A DNA stretch of 64,000 bases from Ectobius pallidus (lineage: Eukaryota; Arthropoda; Insecta; Blattodea; Ectobiidae), in the NCBI GenBank assembly GCA_964059195.1, contig CAXKWD010000007.1, forward strand, positions 58,095,163-58,159,162, in the 5' to 3' direction. Below are positions 11,867 to 22,989 of the stretch, piece after piece; positions within the stretch are counted from its first letter, which is position 1; every line of letters begins with the position of its first letter. A program made the translations under genes and the position numbers. The notes under the pieces are model-generated. The model saw nothing but the letters and a program-made list of their open reading frames with translations. It ran no database searches and was not told the origin of the DNA.

Positions 11867-12077
11867 ATATAAACTAACATGCAATGATTGTAAAAAAGTG
11901 TACATAGGCCAAACAGGTAGAAAGTTCAAGCAAAGATTCAAGGAACATGTTATTGATTTCAGATATAATGGTACTCGCACAGCATATGCTAAACATCTCC
12001 TTAGCACTGGACATAGAATAGACAACATAGACAATACATCAGAAATCCTCCACAATTATAAAAAAGGTAATAGACAT

Positions 12078-12165
12078 ATTTTCTCTCTCTCTCTCTCATT
12101 CTCTCTCTCTCTCTTTTTCTCTTTCTCTCTCTCTTTTTCTCTTTCTCTCTCTCTCTCTCTAAATA
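12078..12165. repeat. CT-rich microsatellite
   Basis: Alternating CT and TTTCTC runs, followed by a short AT run and a GGGAGAGG/GTAGG stretch to about 12200. It ends the PLE copy B homology. Confidence 0.9.
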
Positions 12166-12200
12166 TATATATAGGGGGAGAGGGAGAGGCAGGTAGGTAG

Positions 12201-13117
12201 GTCTGAACTTGTGTGATGCATGACTGGTGCACCTTTTGACCTTGGAATGAAAAATTAGTATTTTAAAATGCAACTATTTTTAGTGGAAACTATGTACCTC
12301 TAGCTGTAACATGACGTTACTCTTGTTTTTCTTCTTCTATGCTACTTGCGTATACGCAGCTCACATGTGCACTCTTGAGCAGGTCTTCTCGGTGCTCTAC
12401 GCCGAGATTTGAGTCTAGTAGGAGTTTTCAGAGAGTGAACAAGTAAAAGTGGTGCCTTGGTAGCGGCTGGTGTTTTCGACGCGGCCATAGATGGCGTGGT
12501 ATTGAGTGAGTTTATACATAATCAGCCCCCGTTTAATCTTCTTATAAAGTCCACTTTATTTCCACCAAGAAATAAGCTATTATTCCCTGTGCTAAGAACT
12601 TCAGTAGTATGTCTGGGCGAGTCTCTCGCCATCTTTCTAGTTACTTGCATTACATTCAATACGCGATGTAAAAGGGCTTGTTGTTCGTACTCTGTATTTG
12701 CTATTGCAAAATTCTCAGTACAAGTATTCTATGTAATTAATAAATTTAGGGTAACGGCAATTTCTCCTTTTACGATAGGGGTATTAATATGTTGACTATG
12801 TATATATCAAGGTTTTCGCAAAGAACTTACACGTACCAGGGTCGATCACGTGATTTGTTTAAATTCCATGATATTTAATATCCGTTCCTTCCATGGGATC
12901 CTCTTATGTTAATGGCCGACGATTACAATCTAACTCATTTAGCAATTTCATGTCTATATCAGCAAGATTACTGTTATTCAGGTAGAATTTGTATGACTTA
13001 CTGTTATTTCTCAGGGATTAGCTTGCATCTCATGCCAAGAGGTTATTAATGGTGTGTATCCCTTTGGTATCTTTCACCTTGTAGTAAAATGTATTCTAGC
13101 CTTTTTCTACTTTAGAG
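12201..13117. other. Non-coding stretch, no gene recognised
   Basis: Contains a GC-richer patch around 12340-12500 and an open frame at 12457-12795 (+) whose product has hydrophobic stretches but matches no family I know and lacks flanking signals. I do not call it a gene. Confidence 0.4.
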
Positions 13118-13327
13118 ATTTCCCAAGTTGAGAATTACTTAAATAATCTGTAGTCAGCTTAATGCAAAAACTATTGCCATGTCTCATTGAGCATCCCAAT
13201 ATTATAAAGATTTTCCAGGTAAAATTACTTGGATAATTGGTAAAGTTAATAAAAAAACTATTGGTTTGTGATAATCAGTATTTCAATATTATTGAGATTT
13301 TCCAAGTTGAAAATTATTTGGATAATT

Positions 13328-13584
13328 CCGGGATGGGCGGGCAAAGAGAATTAAGTCCACTTTCTTGTTACTGAGAATTAGAGTGACTGAACACACTATA
13401 CCAGTCCAACATAGCTTTAGAGATGGATAAATCCATGAGGCACACATCCATAACTACCGTACAATTGTGAATATGACTTACTGGACTTAACACAAATGTA
13501 GAGAACATTTTTATCTATAACTCTATGGACATATCTCAATTTTTTAGGATGGTGGACATAACTCTCTTTGTTCGCGCACCCCGG
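13328..13584. mobile_element. MITE with CCGGGGTG termini and AATT duplication
   Basis: A 257-bp element. The left end is CCGGGATGGGCGGGCAAAGA and the right end is the complement of CCGGGGTGCGCGAACAAAGA, giving about 32 bp of imperfect inverted repeat. AATT flanks both sides (13324-13327 and 13585-13588). Removing it restores the satellite unit GGATAATTGGTAAAG exactly. It has no ORF. The superfamily is not assigned. Confidence 0.82.
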
Positions 13585-14438
13585 AATTGGTAAAGATAAT
13601 AAACTATTGCCTTGTGTCATTCAGTATTTCAATATTATTGAGATTTTCCAAGTTGAAAATTATGTGAATAATTGGTCAAGTTAATAAAAAAACTATTGCC
13701 TTGTGTCATTCAGTATTTCAATTTTATTCGGATTTTCCAAGTTTAAAATTATTTGGATAATTGGTAAAGTTAATAAAAAAACTATAACCTTGTGCCATTC
13801 AGTATTTCAATATTATTGACATTTTCCAAGTTGAATACTATTTGAATGATTGGTAAAGTTGATGAAAAACTATTGCTTTGTGCCATTCAGTATTTCAATA
13901 TTATTGAGATTTTCCTACCCACGTAGCACGATATGTATAATATACGTATATTTTAGAGCTACATATATATCTTAAGTTTGGTCAAAGTCAAAATGTAAAT
14001 TATATGTATATTTTATATCCAATATATACATGCATAAAAACTGTTGTAATTTAATCCTGCTTTATATTCATAATATATCATAATTAAAGTTACTGTTACA
14101 TAAGTAGGACTAAATATAAAACAAAATCGAATTAATTGTTCATTTGCTAATATCAAAATAACGTTCAAAAAATTGGCAAGTATACGTAAATTTTACGTCT
14201 AGAATTGGACATTGTAAACACCGGTTTATTGTGTTTTACTCTAGTAAATCGATTTGGTTAAATTAAGAGAACGCAATACAATTTACTCACGCTAATCAGA
14301 AATTAATAAAAAAAATGGTTTAAAATGATTACATCCGTACATTCAGTAGGACTACTTTTCTGACTTGGTAAGTTTGCGCTGCGGGCAGAAGAACACCAGC
14401 GGTGACGCGAGTGAGGCCCAGTGCAGAAGAATAATAAG

Positions 14439-15201
14439 CAGGGCCCGGATTCTGATGACCTAAAATTGTTTGAAAAATGATCTATAAAATTACCCTAAAT
14501 TTTAAAGAAAATGACTTAATAATTATAAAAAATGACCTAAAAACTGATATTTTATTTATAAAAAAAATTTATTGTACACACAAAGTTACAGAATAGTTTG
14601 TACATCATTGTAAAAACTGTATATAACTGTAATATTTTGAATGTTCTTTTCTCACGGAAATTTAAACTAGCACTGAGGCACTGGTGAGTCAAAATTCGGC
14701 ACATCCTTTTGTGGCCTGCCGGATTATGTTATTGTTTATTGAGGGGAAACAGAAGTTTGCACTTTCGAATCCAAGCAGGTGGCAGACTCTGGTGCCAAGT
14801 CAATCTAATAACAATAGTAATATAATACAACATTTTGGCGTTTCTTTGATTCTCATTTCCGACTGCGACATGTCAACACTTTATCGCCAAATTTTTCCTT
14901 CTTGCATTAAACAAACAACACTTCAAAGATAGCACCGCTAGCGACGAAAAAAGTTAATACACTCAATGTAAATACATGAAAATGACTAATTAAGGAAGCA
15001 AATGACACGAAAATGACAAAATAATGACCTAAAATCGAAATGAATGCCCTAAAAAATATAAAATTGCATAAAATTACAAAAAATGACCTAATAAAAATGC
15101 ACTTCTATAATCTAGAGACCATGATCAGGATTTATCCACAAGTTGGCAATGTCTACGCAGCATCAATAAAAAGATGACATGTCATTAGAATCCGGGCCCT
15201 G
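14439..15201. mobile_element. Non-autonomous hAT element, GACCTAAA-repeat subfamily
   Basis: The left end is CAGGGCCCGGATTCTGATGA and the right end is the complement of CAGGGCCCGGATTCTAATGA. An identical 8-bp duplication, ATAATAAG, lies at 14431-14438 and 15202-15209. Both halves contain many AATGACCTAAAA-type repeats. A central core (about 14680-14860) matches the core of the element at 23578-24590. Confidence 0.85.
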
Positions 15202-15426
15202 ATAATAAGTATGTGTTCTCTGAATTATACGTTTTTTTTTTTTTTTGGTTATTTGAAACCCAGTGCAGAAGAATAAATATAATTTGGAAAGGAGGTAAGT
15301 GCATTTTAATATGTGTGTAGATATAATAACACGAGGAAGAATAGTGCGGAAAAAGATAGATTTATGATGCGCACCAGCCAGGCTCCGCCGTTTTGTTAGG
15401 TTAGGAATGTTTATGTTAGTTTAGGA

Positions 15427-15563
15427 GCAATATACTGAATAGCACGAGGTTTATTATGTCTCACATTGAATTTCTTTTGTGACGAAACCCTAAACCCCAC
15501 CTTCCCAGGCGGGCCCCATTAGAGAGGAGCCTAGTGTGCAGCATAAAACTACTTTTTCCCAAA
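15427..15563. repeat. ~135-bp interspersed repeat, copy 1
   Basis: Near-identical in direct orientation to 22329-22461. Both contain CCTAAACCCCACCTTCCCAG and AGAGAGGAGCCTAGTGTG. A distant relative of the CCTGGGAAGG part appears near 54810. The class is unknown. Confidence 0.75.
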
Positions 15564-15638
15564 AACAGTTTTAGCGATAGTTTTCATCGCAAAAACCGAC
15601 GGTTGACCAGTTTCTTTTTTTTAGGCTACATAAAGATA

Positions 15639-15987
15639 GGGTTTTGTTAATTCTATTTGTGTGTTTTTTTTAAATTTTTTATTACTGCGGAACATCACTT
15701 CAACTAACTTAGCCCTACCTTAACCTGTAAATATCAAAATTGCTCATTTATATAAGTTAATAAACCAAATGGCAGTTCTCAGTAAGATTGGGATAAACAA
15801 AGGGAAAACCGTTATGGTACTGTACTGTACAGTAGCCTATCAAACTTTGTAGATTTGATTATCCCAATCATGGCCTCATAGGCTACCGAGAATGAGCTAT
15901 TTTTATATTTACAGCGAGGTTAAGTTAGGGCTGTGATTTTCTGCAGTAGGCTATAGTACAAAAACACACACACAGTTAACAAAACCC
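15639..15987. mobile_element. Foldback MITE with long inverted arms
   Basis: The left arm begins GGGTTTTGTTAATTCTATTT and the right arm ends as its imperfect complement (CACAGTTAACAAAACCC). The arms extend inward over 100 bp, through TTAGCCCTACCTTAACCT and TTAACCTCGCTG-type halves. No ORF and no clear target duplication. Confidence 0.65.
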
Positions 15988-16498
15988 GGTAGTCTCTGAA
16001 TAGGCTATAATACTGTGTCTCACACTGCTGCATCCCACTACAGTTTTCCATTGCTTGAGTGCACCACCAGTCAAAACAGGAATGATTTTAATGTATGAAA
16101 TTATTCACTGTTAAATTCGAAGGTATTAAATTCACAAACACTGCTTTCACAACCCCAAACTTGCGTTAAACTTCTCTATCTGATCATTAAATTTACCGGT
16201 ACTATTTTCTCGCATATCTGATTCTGACTGTTGGAACACTCACATAACTTATTTCCCTCGATCATTAAAATGACAATTTTCTCGTGTCTTATTTTGGCTC
16301 CCCCCTCCATGCTCATAAACCGGCAGTGTCAACAAGACGATAAATGATACCCTAGGCAAGAGCTTCGGTTTAGTTTGTTTTTTTATTATTTGTAACAGGT
16401 TGTTTTTGTAAGTTACAAAGCAAGTTATAAGAAGTATCTCTAGACTGCAGTGGGATGCAGCAATGTGAGAGACACAGTATTATATTCAAAGACTACCC
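15988..16498. mobile_element. Foldback MITE with ~55-bp inverted ends
   Basis: GGTAGTCTCTGAATAGGC through CTGCTGCATCCCACTACAG at the left is mirrored at 16446-16498. The interior is unrelated AT-rich sequence. It directly abuts the foldback element at 15639-15987. Confidence 0.68.
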
Positions 16499-17544
16499 CA
16501 AATCTTATTTCATATTAACAGTCTAATCACTTGTTTTCTTCGATCGAGTGAAAAATGCCTAAGCGAAAACCATACAAACAATTAGCACACATTTGAACCT
16601 TTTGCACAACTCCCAGCCAATTTTATTTTCAATGAAAATTATGGGAATAGCGATACTATAAATAACGATCCAACCGGTGATCAAAGATACGTACTATAAA
16701 CTGTTCTGAAGTCTGACCTCTGGTCTCCACCCCTATTACTTAACTTTAAATTTCCCATGCTGGTAAAGAAACATTAACAGTATAAAATTAATTATTTACT
16801 ATACAAAAGGATAATTTAAACAATACCACTATCGCATCAAACCTGCACGTACTCAGCGAGATCCCAATGAAAACAATATACCTCACTACCACATGGGACA
16901 ACTCTGTAAAGTAGGTTATGAAGGTGAGAGGAAAATGAGCGGTGCACCTCATGTGCCAACAGTTCTGTTACTCTCAGACTTAGAACACAATTTCATTTTT
17001 TATTTTCAGTTAACTCTGAAGCATGTAGCTAATCTTGTATAAAATGCTAATCAATTACAGATAGATGTTGTGGCAGCTTAAACACCATCACTAATCTTGG
17101 TATTAATGTATGCTTATATAAATTCTGTTGCGCTGTGACACAGAACATGGTTTACCCCCAAACATGATCCGGGAGGGATTTTCTGCATTAACTTTTAGAA
17201 CCTAGTCTTGTGTAATTTATATGTTGTGGAAGATTAAAGACCATCACTTGCATAATATCAATTTATGCTCTAATGGTGATAAATTATTTCCTGTTATTTA
17301 TTGATATTTTCGTAATGTTTCAGGTGTTCTGAGTAACGGTCCTCATAAGGACACATTCACGTACAAGGTCTTCGAACTCCGTTGAAGGGAATGGTTTCGC
17401 CAGGTGAAGACCAGAATAAATGGGAAAAAAGAGAAACGAGATCAATAACATTTTAGCAAGATTGAGCTCGGAATTATACGCACATTATCATGTATGATCA
17501 TTTCAATGGGTCTTCCCATCATCATGAGCTGATGTGTTTGTTTT

Positions 17545-17800
17545 CAATTCAATTCAGTTCCTTTATTCACCATGTAAAACATTTGCCAATAAGTTAGGTA
17601 AATACGGCTTCTGCTATAGTTTTACATTTTTGGAAACCGAACTGTTCTTTGGAAAGGATATTGTTTTTTACTATGAATGATAAGAGCCTTTTATACATTG
17701 CTTTTTCTAAGTTTTTGAGAAAACTGGTAATAGTGAGATAGGTCTGCAATTTTCGGTGTTACTAAAGTCACCTTTTTTAAATACAGGGCAAACTTTTGCT
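17545..17800 (-). pseudogene. CR1/Jockey-type LINE reverse transcriptase fragment
   Basis: The minus strand reads LPVFSKTLEKAMYKRLLSF with a frameshift, then VKNNILSKEQFGFQKCKT, the RT fingers region (motifs 1-2) of CR1/Jockey-group LINEs (consensus RPISLLPVFSKIFEK...QFGFR). Only about 85 codons survive, with no EN domain and no catalytic YADD. Confidence 0.8.
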
Positions 17801-18051
17801 GTTTTGAATATTTATTTGTATTTTCTTTAAGCTTTTTGTAATCTGTTAAGAATAAAATATTGTAATAAATATTGTTATGGTGCTATTATTTAATTTCTTA
17901 CCTACAATCTGTATTAAATGCAATGTTGGGGTCTTTTTTGTCAATTATTCACAGCTAGCTTGTTTATAGTTATTCTAAAAAAGCTACTGCTTCAAAATGC
18001 AAAAACAATATGGGAGATGCAATTTTAGAAACATTGTTCACATAAATTATA

Positions 18052-18654
18052 CAGGGACATTCTTTCTCAGCATGTCGTGTAACTGGCTGTCGCACGCACT
18101 GCACCTCATGCTGCAACGGCCAATGCATGGATCCTTCATGCCCCCCTGCATTAACCAGTCTCAGAATTTGTACTTGCTACGCTCATATAGAAGATGCTGT
18201 AATTGTTCCAAATTTGCTGCCACATACAGTACTATAGCAGTGTTTATGTGGCTGGCAGAGCGGAGTGTGTTTGTTACTGTTATGTTATGACTATGAGGCT
18301 CTCAGTGCAGGGTTTCTTTGTGTACTGTGAAGTCCAGTCTGTAACTCTGTGATATTTCAGTGTAATATTTAATTGTATACTGTGTTGTGTAATGTCCAGA
18401 GTACAATAATCCTTTGCGGGGAGACGGCATATATACACATCACGTTCATGAGGACAAATAAGTCATGTGCTAGAACAAAAAAATTTCATCAGGAGCTTCC
18501 AGATAGGCCTATTCCGACCGCAGTACCATAATACGTCTTGCAAACACATTTAAGGATACAGGTTCTATGAAGGGTCCATGTATCTGCCGTTGCAGCATGA
18601 GGTGCTGTGCATGCGGCAGCACATTATGCAAGGCGCTGAGAATGAATGTCCCTG
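18052..18654. mobile_element. MITE with CAGGGACATTC termini and ~95-bp arms
   Basis: Arms at 18052-18140 and 18566-18654 are inverted copies (CAGGGACATTCTTTCTCAGC versus CAGGGACATTCATTCTCAGC, then CACCTCATGCTGCAACGGC). TATA (or TA) flanks both ends, compatible with a Tc1/mariner-type element. The open frames within the arms are simply the two readings of the repeat. Confidence 0.75.
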
Positions 18655-19491
18655 TATATCAAATATACATTTGGTGGATCTCTCATGTATGGATAGTATA
18701 CGTAAAATGTATGTGAGCAGTGTACATTTATGAACCAAAGGCCCTAGATACATACATAAATATTATATATAAAATATACATTTGATATATCATCTTTACA
18801 TATTTTTTTACGTATAGATATTGTACATCAATAGTACGTATGTGACTGTATGTATGATTTATATATATATTAATGTCTGCACAGACATGAAATTGACGTA
18901 AACTATAGGCTACATAAAAAAGTGGGACATTTGAGCATATATTATACGTAGATTTTATCTAACCCATATGTCAGATGTATATTTCCTAGATCTAGGGACA
19001 ACGTAAGTTTTACATATATTTTACATATGTGTGCTGACTGGGTAGTTGAAAATTATTTGAATCATTTGTAGTCAGTTAATAAAAAAGAAAATATTGCCTT
19101 TGTGTTTTTTGAGCATTATCCAGATGTAAAGAGAATATTGAAGGCTAGTAATATAGGCCTACCCATTATTAGGAACATTGTTCAGATTTGATTTCAATAC
19201 TCCAGGCTAGTAATATAACGTAGGCATCCCCATTTTTACAAACACTGTGTAGTTGATAAGGTACTAAACATTAAATGGCATTCGCCTGGTTTGTGCACGA
19301 GCAAATGTCGTTAGGATTTCCTTCAAGTCTATTTTTTGTGCTTCATCGTTTTCAATGGACAAGGTGGCCAGAGAATCTCAGTCTCTCCTGTGACGTAGTT
19401 GATCGTAAATATGTCTTTATAAGCAAATATTTATTTTGGGATAACTTAGCAAATATAGGCCTAAAGTTATTGGTGTCAAAACATTAAGCTA

Positions 19492-21102
19492 ATGATGTAC
19501 AGTGCAAAAATGCAAAATTTTGTATTAGATGGGGATGACACTGCTTTGAAATCTTATCACTCCTATCTGGTCAAGATGATGTGCAATCCACCATCTCAAC
19601 ATTGTTTTATGAATGTTTGTAAAGAATGCCCTGGTGTTCCTAGACTTCAAGAATTATTGAGTACAAAGTTCAATGAAAAAATGATTGATGAAGTTTCCTA
19701 CAAAAAGTGGGTAACTGTAGATAGGTGTGTGATGGAAACTATAGTAAAGTGTACCGATGACTTTATTGATGAGTTTTTGGACACACTAACAAATCTCAAA
19801 ACTCATTCATTTATAGCTAGCCAGCAGAAAGAATAATAAAGCGAAATCAAGGAAAATTTAACTGAAGGCCATGTAGTAATCAACTGTGATTTTGCGGAAA
19901 ACTACTCTTTCATCGTACAAGCCAAAATATAATCATTCCACTGGACTACCAGCCAAGCTACAATGCATCCTTTCATCATATATATTGCAAATGGGAGAGG
20001 AAACTGAACCGCCGGCAGTATTTTTTGTTATATCAGATTGCCTGGAACTTAATACAGTCGCTTTCTATGTGTTTGGGATTTAGCGCACCTATTGAAGGTT
20101 AAATGCTTGGCATGCGCGCGCAGTCCTTCCTCGCGGCAGCCATTTTAGTTTGTTCTCCCGCTTCCACGGTGATCAGGTGGAAGTTGGTAGCTGCTCATAG
20201 TTTGTTATTAAAACTTGTATGTTTGTGTTGAGCTAATGATAATTAAAGTTACAGTCCACTATTCTTCGTGTATTATTTGTCCCAGTGCAAACACTATGTA
20301 TTCCAGAAAAAACTGCTAGAAATCTTAAAGCAAACCTTGCCTTTTGCACTTAAAAAGATTACTTACTTTTCTGATGGGAGCGCTGCCCAGTATAAGAATA
20401 AGAAAAACTTCCTTAATTTATGCTTGCATAAAACAGATTTTGAAGTTGAGACAGAGTGGGAGTTCTTTGGAACATCCCATGGCAAGAGTGCATGTGATGG
20501 CCTTGGCAGGACTGTTAAGCGGCTAGCTGCTAAAGCCAGCTTACAATGGCCATATGACCAACAAATTTTAACACCCAAAAATCTTTATGAATTTGCCTTG
20601 GAAAATATAAAAAACATTGACTTTGAATATTGCACAACAGAAGACTACGAAGAGACTAAAGAAGATTACTTTCTCGGCTCAGTGAATAAAAGCAATTGTG
20701 GGAACACAAAAGTTTCACTCATATAAACCCCACACAGAGAGTCAAATTACTGTCAACTTATCATTTCAGCCTTGATTAATCTCTTGAATGTGTGACAACA
20801 GTGAACCAAATAACACTATCAGATTTGGAAAACATTGCTGCTGGTTTTGTGACAGTAGCTTATGATGACTCTTGGTGGCTGGAATGCAATGAAGAAAAAC
20901 ACAATGGCATGTATGGAATACATTTTTTACACCCAAAAGGTCCAGCCCATTTTTTTGTTATCCACAACCAAGAGATTTAGTAGATGTTCCAGGAAACGCT
21001 CTTTTGCAAACAGTGGATCCAACTACAGCAACGGGAAGAACATACACTCTAAGTGCTGAAGAAATAAAGCTGTCTTCTCTTGCTTTGGAAAAATATCTTT
21101 AA
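19492..21102 (+). pseudogene. Decayed transposase-like gene (FSDG...QYKNKKNF family)
   Basis: Three blocks of one protein survive across frameshifts. Block 1 (19492-19836) contains MNVCKECPGVPRLQEL and WVTVDRCVMETIVK. After a stop, VVINCDFAENYSF is readable at about 19873-19911. A ~210-bp insertion follows at 20075. Block 2 (20268-20726) has KKITYFSDGSAAQYKNKK and FFGTSHGKSACDGLGRTVKR. Block 3, in a shifted frame (20792-21102), has FVTVAYDDSWWLECNEEK, FLHPKGPAHFF and a stop at 21100-21102. I recall this as an abundant, unnamed arthropod/cnidarian protein family. The DCDFAENY and FSDG acidic blocks and its repeat context suggest a DDE-type transposase, which is inference. The N-terminal Lys-rich part seen in the 8586-11866 element is absent here. 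Confidence 0.68.
20075..20285. mobile_element. ~210-bp insertion within the transposase-like gene
   Basis: The protein frame breaks after TVAFYVF and resumes at YVFQKKLLEIL. The intervening sequence is GC-rich with CATGCGCGCGCAG and is bracketed by similar CTATGTGTT/CTATGTATT 9-mers that may be a target duplication. It is not assigned to a class. Confidence 0.45.
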
Positions 21103-22140
21103 AAAGATCAAAAAGAAACATTTAAATTGTGTTACCCTCAGTGAAAATTTTTAAAGTGTACAAATGCTATTAACTATGTATGGTAAATACCTAATATTCT
21201 AAGAAATACAGTTCTATCCACGCAAATATCAACAAGTTAAACTTTTTCACAAGGTGAAACAACTTTTACCCATTTATTTTATATGGGACTCTTTGTAAGT
21301 GATTAGGTTACAAATAATACTGGAAAACGAAGCAAAAGATAACCTCTACCATTTATAACTATATGAGTTGATATTACTAAGAGTTTTGGATGATTCAAGG
21401 CATCAAAATTTCACTATTAGCATGTTGTATATATAAATTAACATTTATTCTTCCTTCTTATGTATAGTTACAGGTATCATGAAAATTAAATTAAAAACAA
21501 CACTACACATCATTTAATTAACAAACAATAAGAGGGAAATGTTACATATGAACGCTATCTAAATAATTTAGGTTTGGTAGAATTAGCCTATGTACCTTAG
21601 TATTCATAGCCTAGAAATAGTTCACTATACACCTCACTATCATGTGTTCTGGTAGTCAAATATTTTTTTTTAAATAAGAACCCGTTGAGATCCCATCTTG
21701 AAATTTTGCATTCATGTAGTCAATTAGAGTGGACAACACATATAATTTTAAAAAAAAAATCCAACGGTACGTATTTTTGAAATTTCAAAAAACTTTTTTT
21801 GGGAACTTTTTTAACATTTCAAAAATTAAGAAACATAGCTCTCTGAAACATCAAATTAAAGGGAATTTTCAGAGGAAAAAAACTGTGCAAGTTTGAGCTC
21901 TCTAGGTGGTATACTTTCTGAGCTATAGCATTTTATAATAATCTTAAAGCGATAGAAAACCGTAGTTTTTTTTTATTTTTAAAGCCTTGTAACTCACAAA
22001 CCAAAAGTCAGAAAAATTTGAAATTTGAAATTTAAACATGATTTAGGGGGTACAATACCTGAAAAAAAAAATCATACAAATCTGAGAGGTCAAGGTTCAA
22101 ATCTCATAGTAGAATTGGTTGATTTGACATGGAATGACCC
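21103..22140. other. Non-coding 3' part of the FSDG-family element, ending GAATGACCC
   Basis: AT-rich, with many AAATTTCAAAAA/TTTGAAATTT-type strings, no ORF, and a terminus reading GATTTGACATGGAATGACCC at 22121-22140. Its complement begins GGGTCATTC, as do the ends of the elements at 8586 and 57489. The matching left terminus was not found, so the element start is unknown. Confidence 0.45.
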
Positions 22141-22328
22141 CCTACTAAATTAATAAAGTAATTTTACTACGGTACAATTGTAATTTTCGTAACTGAGCAA
22201 ATACATAGCCGTGATAGGAGATGTAGGGGAAGCAAGCAGTAGCGTGCCCATTGGCTCGGAAGTGAGGGTCAGTAGGGGAAACGAGCGGGTGGAACTTCTC
22301 TGGGGCGCAGCATATATCTATCTTTCGC

Positions 22329-22461
22329 CCAATATACTGAATAGCATGAGGTTTATTATGTCTCACATTGAATTTCTTCTGTGACGAAACCCTAAACCCC
22401 ACCTTCCCAGGCGGGCCCCATTAGAGAGGAGCCTAGTGTGTAGCATAAAACTATTTTTTCC
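22329..22461. repeat. ~135-bp interspersed repeat, copy 2
   Basis: Same orientation as, and only a few mismatches from, 15427-15563. It ends where the inverted LINE ORF1 fragment begins. Confidence 0.75.
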
Positions 22462-22464
22462 CAA

Positions 22465-22705
22465 ACGCTGAATCAACCTTCTAGTAGTAAAATTGGGAGG
22501 AGAGGAGATTGCTTGTACTACGATTTGGCATCTGCCAGATTGAGATGAATTAGGCCTACTGTGAGCAGCTTGATAAAAGTTCATACCAGTAAAAATGACT
22601 GTATTTCTCTTCAATTCTTCTTTAATACCAGCCAATTCTTTCTGAAGGACACTAATATCATACCGTACCTCTCTCTTGTATTCGTTTTTAGATGGTAATA
22701 GCTGA
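22465..22705 (-). pseudogene. LINE ORF1 fragment, inverted copy of 2160-2400
   Basis: The minus strand reads EVRYDISVLQKELAGIKEEL, then FTGMNFYQAAHSRPNSSQSG, clearly homologous to the first half of the remnant at 2160. It lacks the SGNH esterase segment. The longer minus-strand open frame (22941-22363) overruns both ends of the homology and is not a gene. Confidence 0.65.
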
Positions 22706-22989
22706 TGAACACATAAATCGAGTCCCCCACTCCCACTTGCTAACGGGACCCACCCGGTAAGTAGGGTTTTTTGGATGAGGAGAAACTTACAGCAGTGGAG
22801 AACATCTAGAGTAAACACAGAACAACTCTGAACCTGAGGTGGGGCAGGCAGAGTCACGTGACGAAGTGACAAGCGAATGAGGTTGCTGCGGTGTTGTACA
22901 GTTAACGAAACGTGCTGCCTCGCTAAAGAGATGTAATTCACTTATTTCTTTGCGCGCTCAAAATCTATTACATATATGGTTTCTTTTTT

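Larger units (their letters stand above)
8533..12075 (+). pseudogene. Penelope-like element copy B (GIY-YIG fragment), interrupted
   Basis: Only the GIY-YIG region remains. The left part, at about 8533-8585, ends in KMEGSGIY. The right part, from 11871, continues KLTCNDCKKVYIGQTGRK and then FKEHVIDFRYNGTR, running into a CT microsatellite near 12075. Excising the transposon at 8586-11866 with one ATAT copy gives an uninterrupted GIY...KVYIGQTGR motif, so the insertion lies between GIY and YIG. Its sequence is closest to copies E and F (KVYIGQTGR). Confidence 0.85.
13918..19042. mobile_element. 5.1-kb TA-flanked DNA element with nested insertions
   Basis: The ends read CCCACGTAGCACGATATGTA and the complement of CCCAGTCAGCACACATATGT. 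TA lies on each side (13916-13917 and 19043-19044), and excision rejoins a satellite unit (GATTTTCCTAGTTGAAAATT). Both subterminal regions, about 300 bp each, are dense in ACATATATTTTACGTAT-like repeats. No transposase is recognisable. Internal secondary insertions include a hAT derivative (14439), two foldback elements (15639, 15988), a LINE RT fragment (17545) and a CAGGGACATTC MITE (18052). Without them the element is roughly 2.6-2.9 kb. The stretch 16499-17544 has no recognisable content. Confidence 0.65.
13118..19130. repeat. ~88-bp tandem satellite, split by two transposons
   Basis: Units begin GATTTTCCAAGTTGAAAATT and include AATTGGTAAAGTTAATAAAA and CATTCAGTATTTCAATATT. Unit starts are seen at about 13118, 13210, 13301, 13644, 13732, 13820 and 13908, with the last unit continuing at 19045-19130 after a 5.1-kb insertion. 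The spacing is 88-92 bp where uninterrupted. A 257-bp MITE splits the third unit. Confidence 0.88.

Noticed and set aside
12001..12273. Arg/Glu-rich protein (RERERKEKKR) on the minus strand
   Set aside because: It is the translation of a CT/AG microsatellite.
12457..12795. 112-codon plus-strand frame as a host gene
   Set aside because: No recognisable domain, no splice or promoter context, and composition like its surroundings; likely chance.
13118..13916. CRISPR-like array
   Set aside because: Whole units are repeated with no unique spacers, and the genome is plainly eukaryotic; it is a satellite.
22363..22941. 192-codon minus-strand frame as one gene
   Set aside because: It runs through three different repeats (unknown repeat, LINE ORF1 fragment and the 135-bp repeat), so the continuous frame is accidental.
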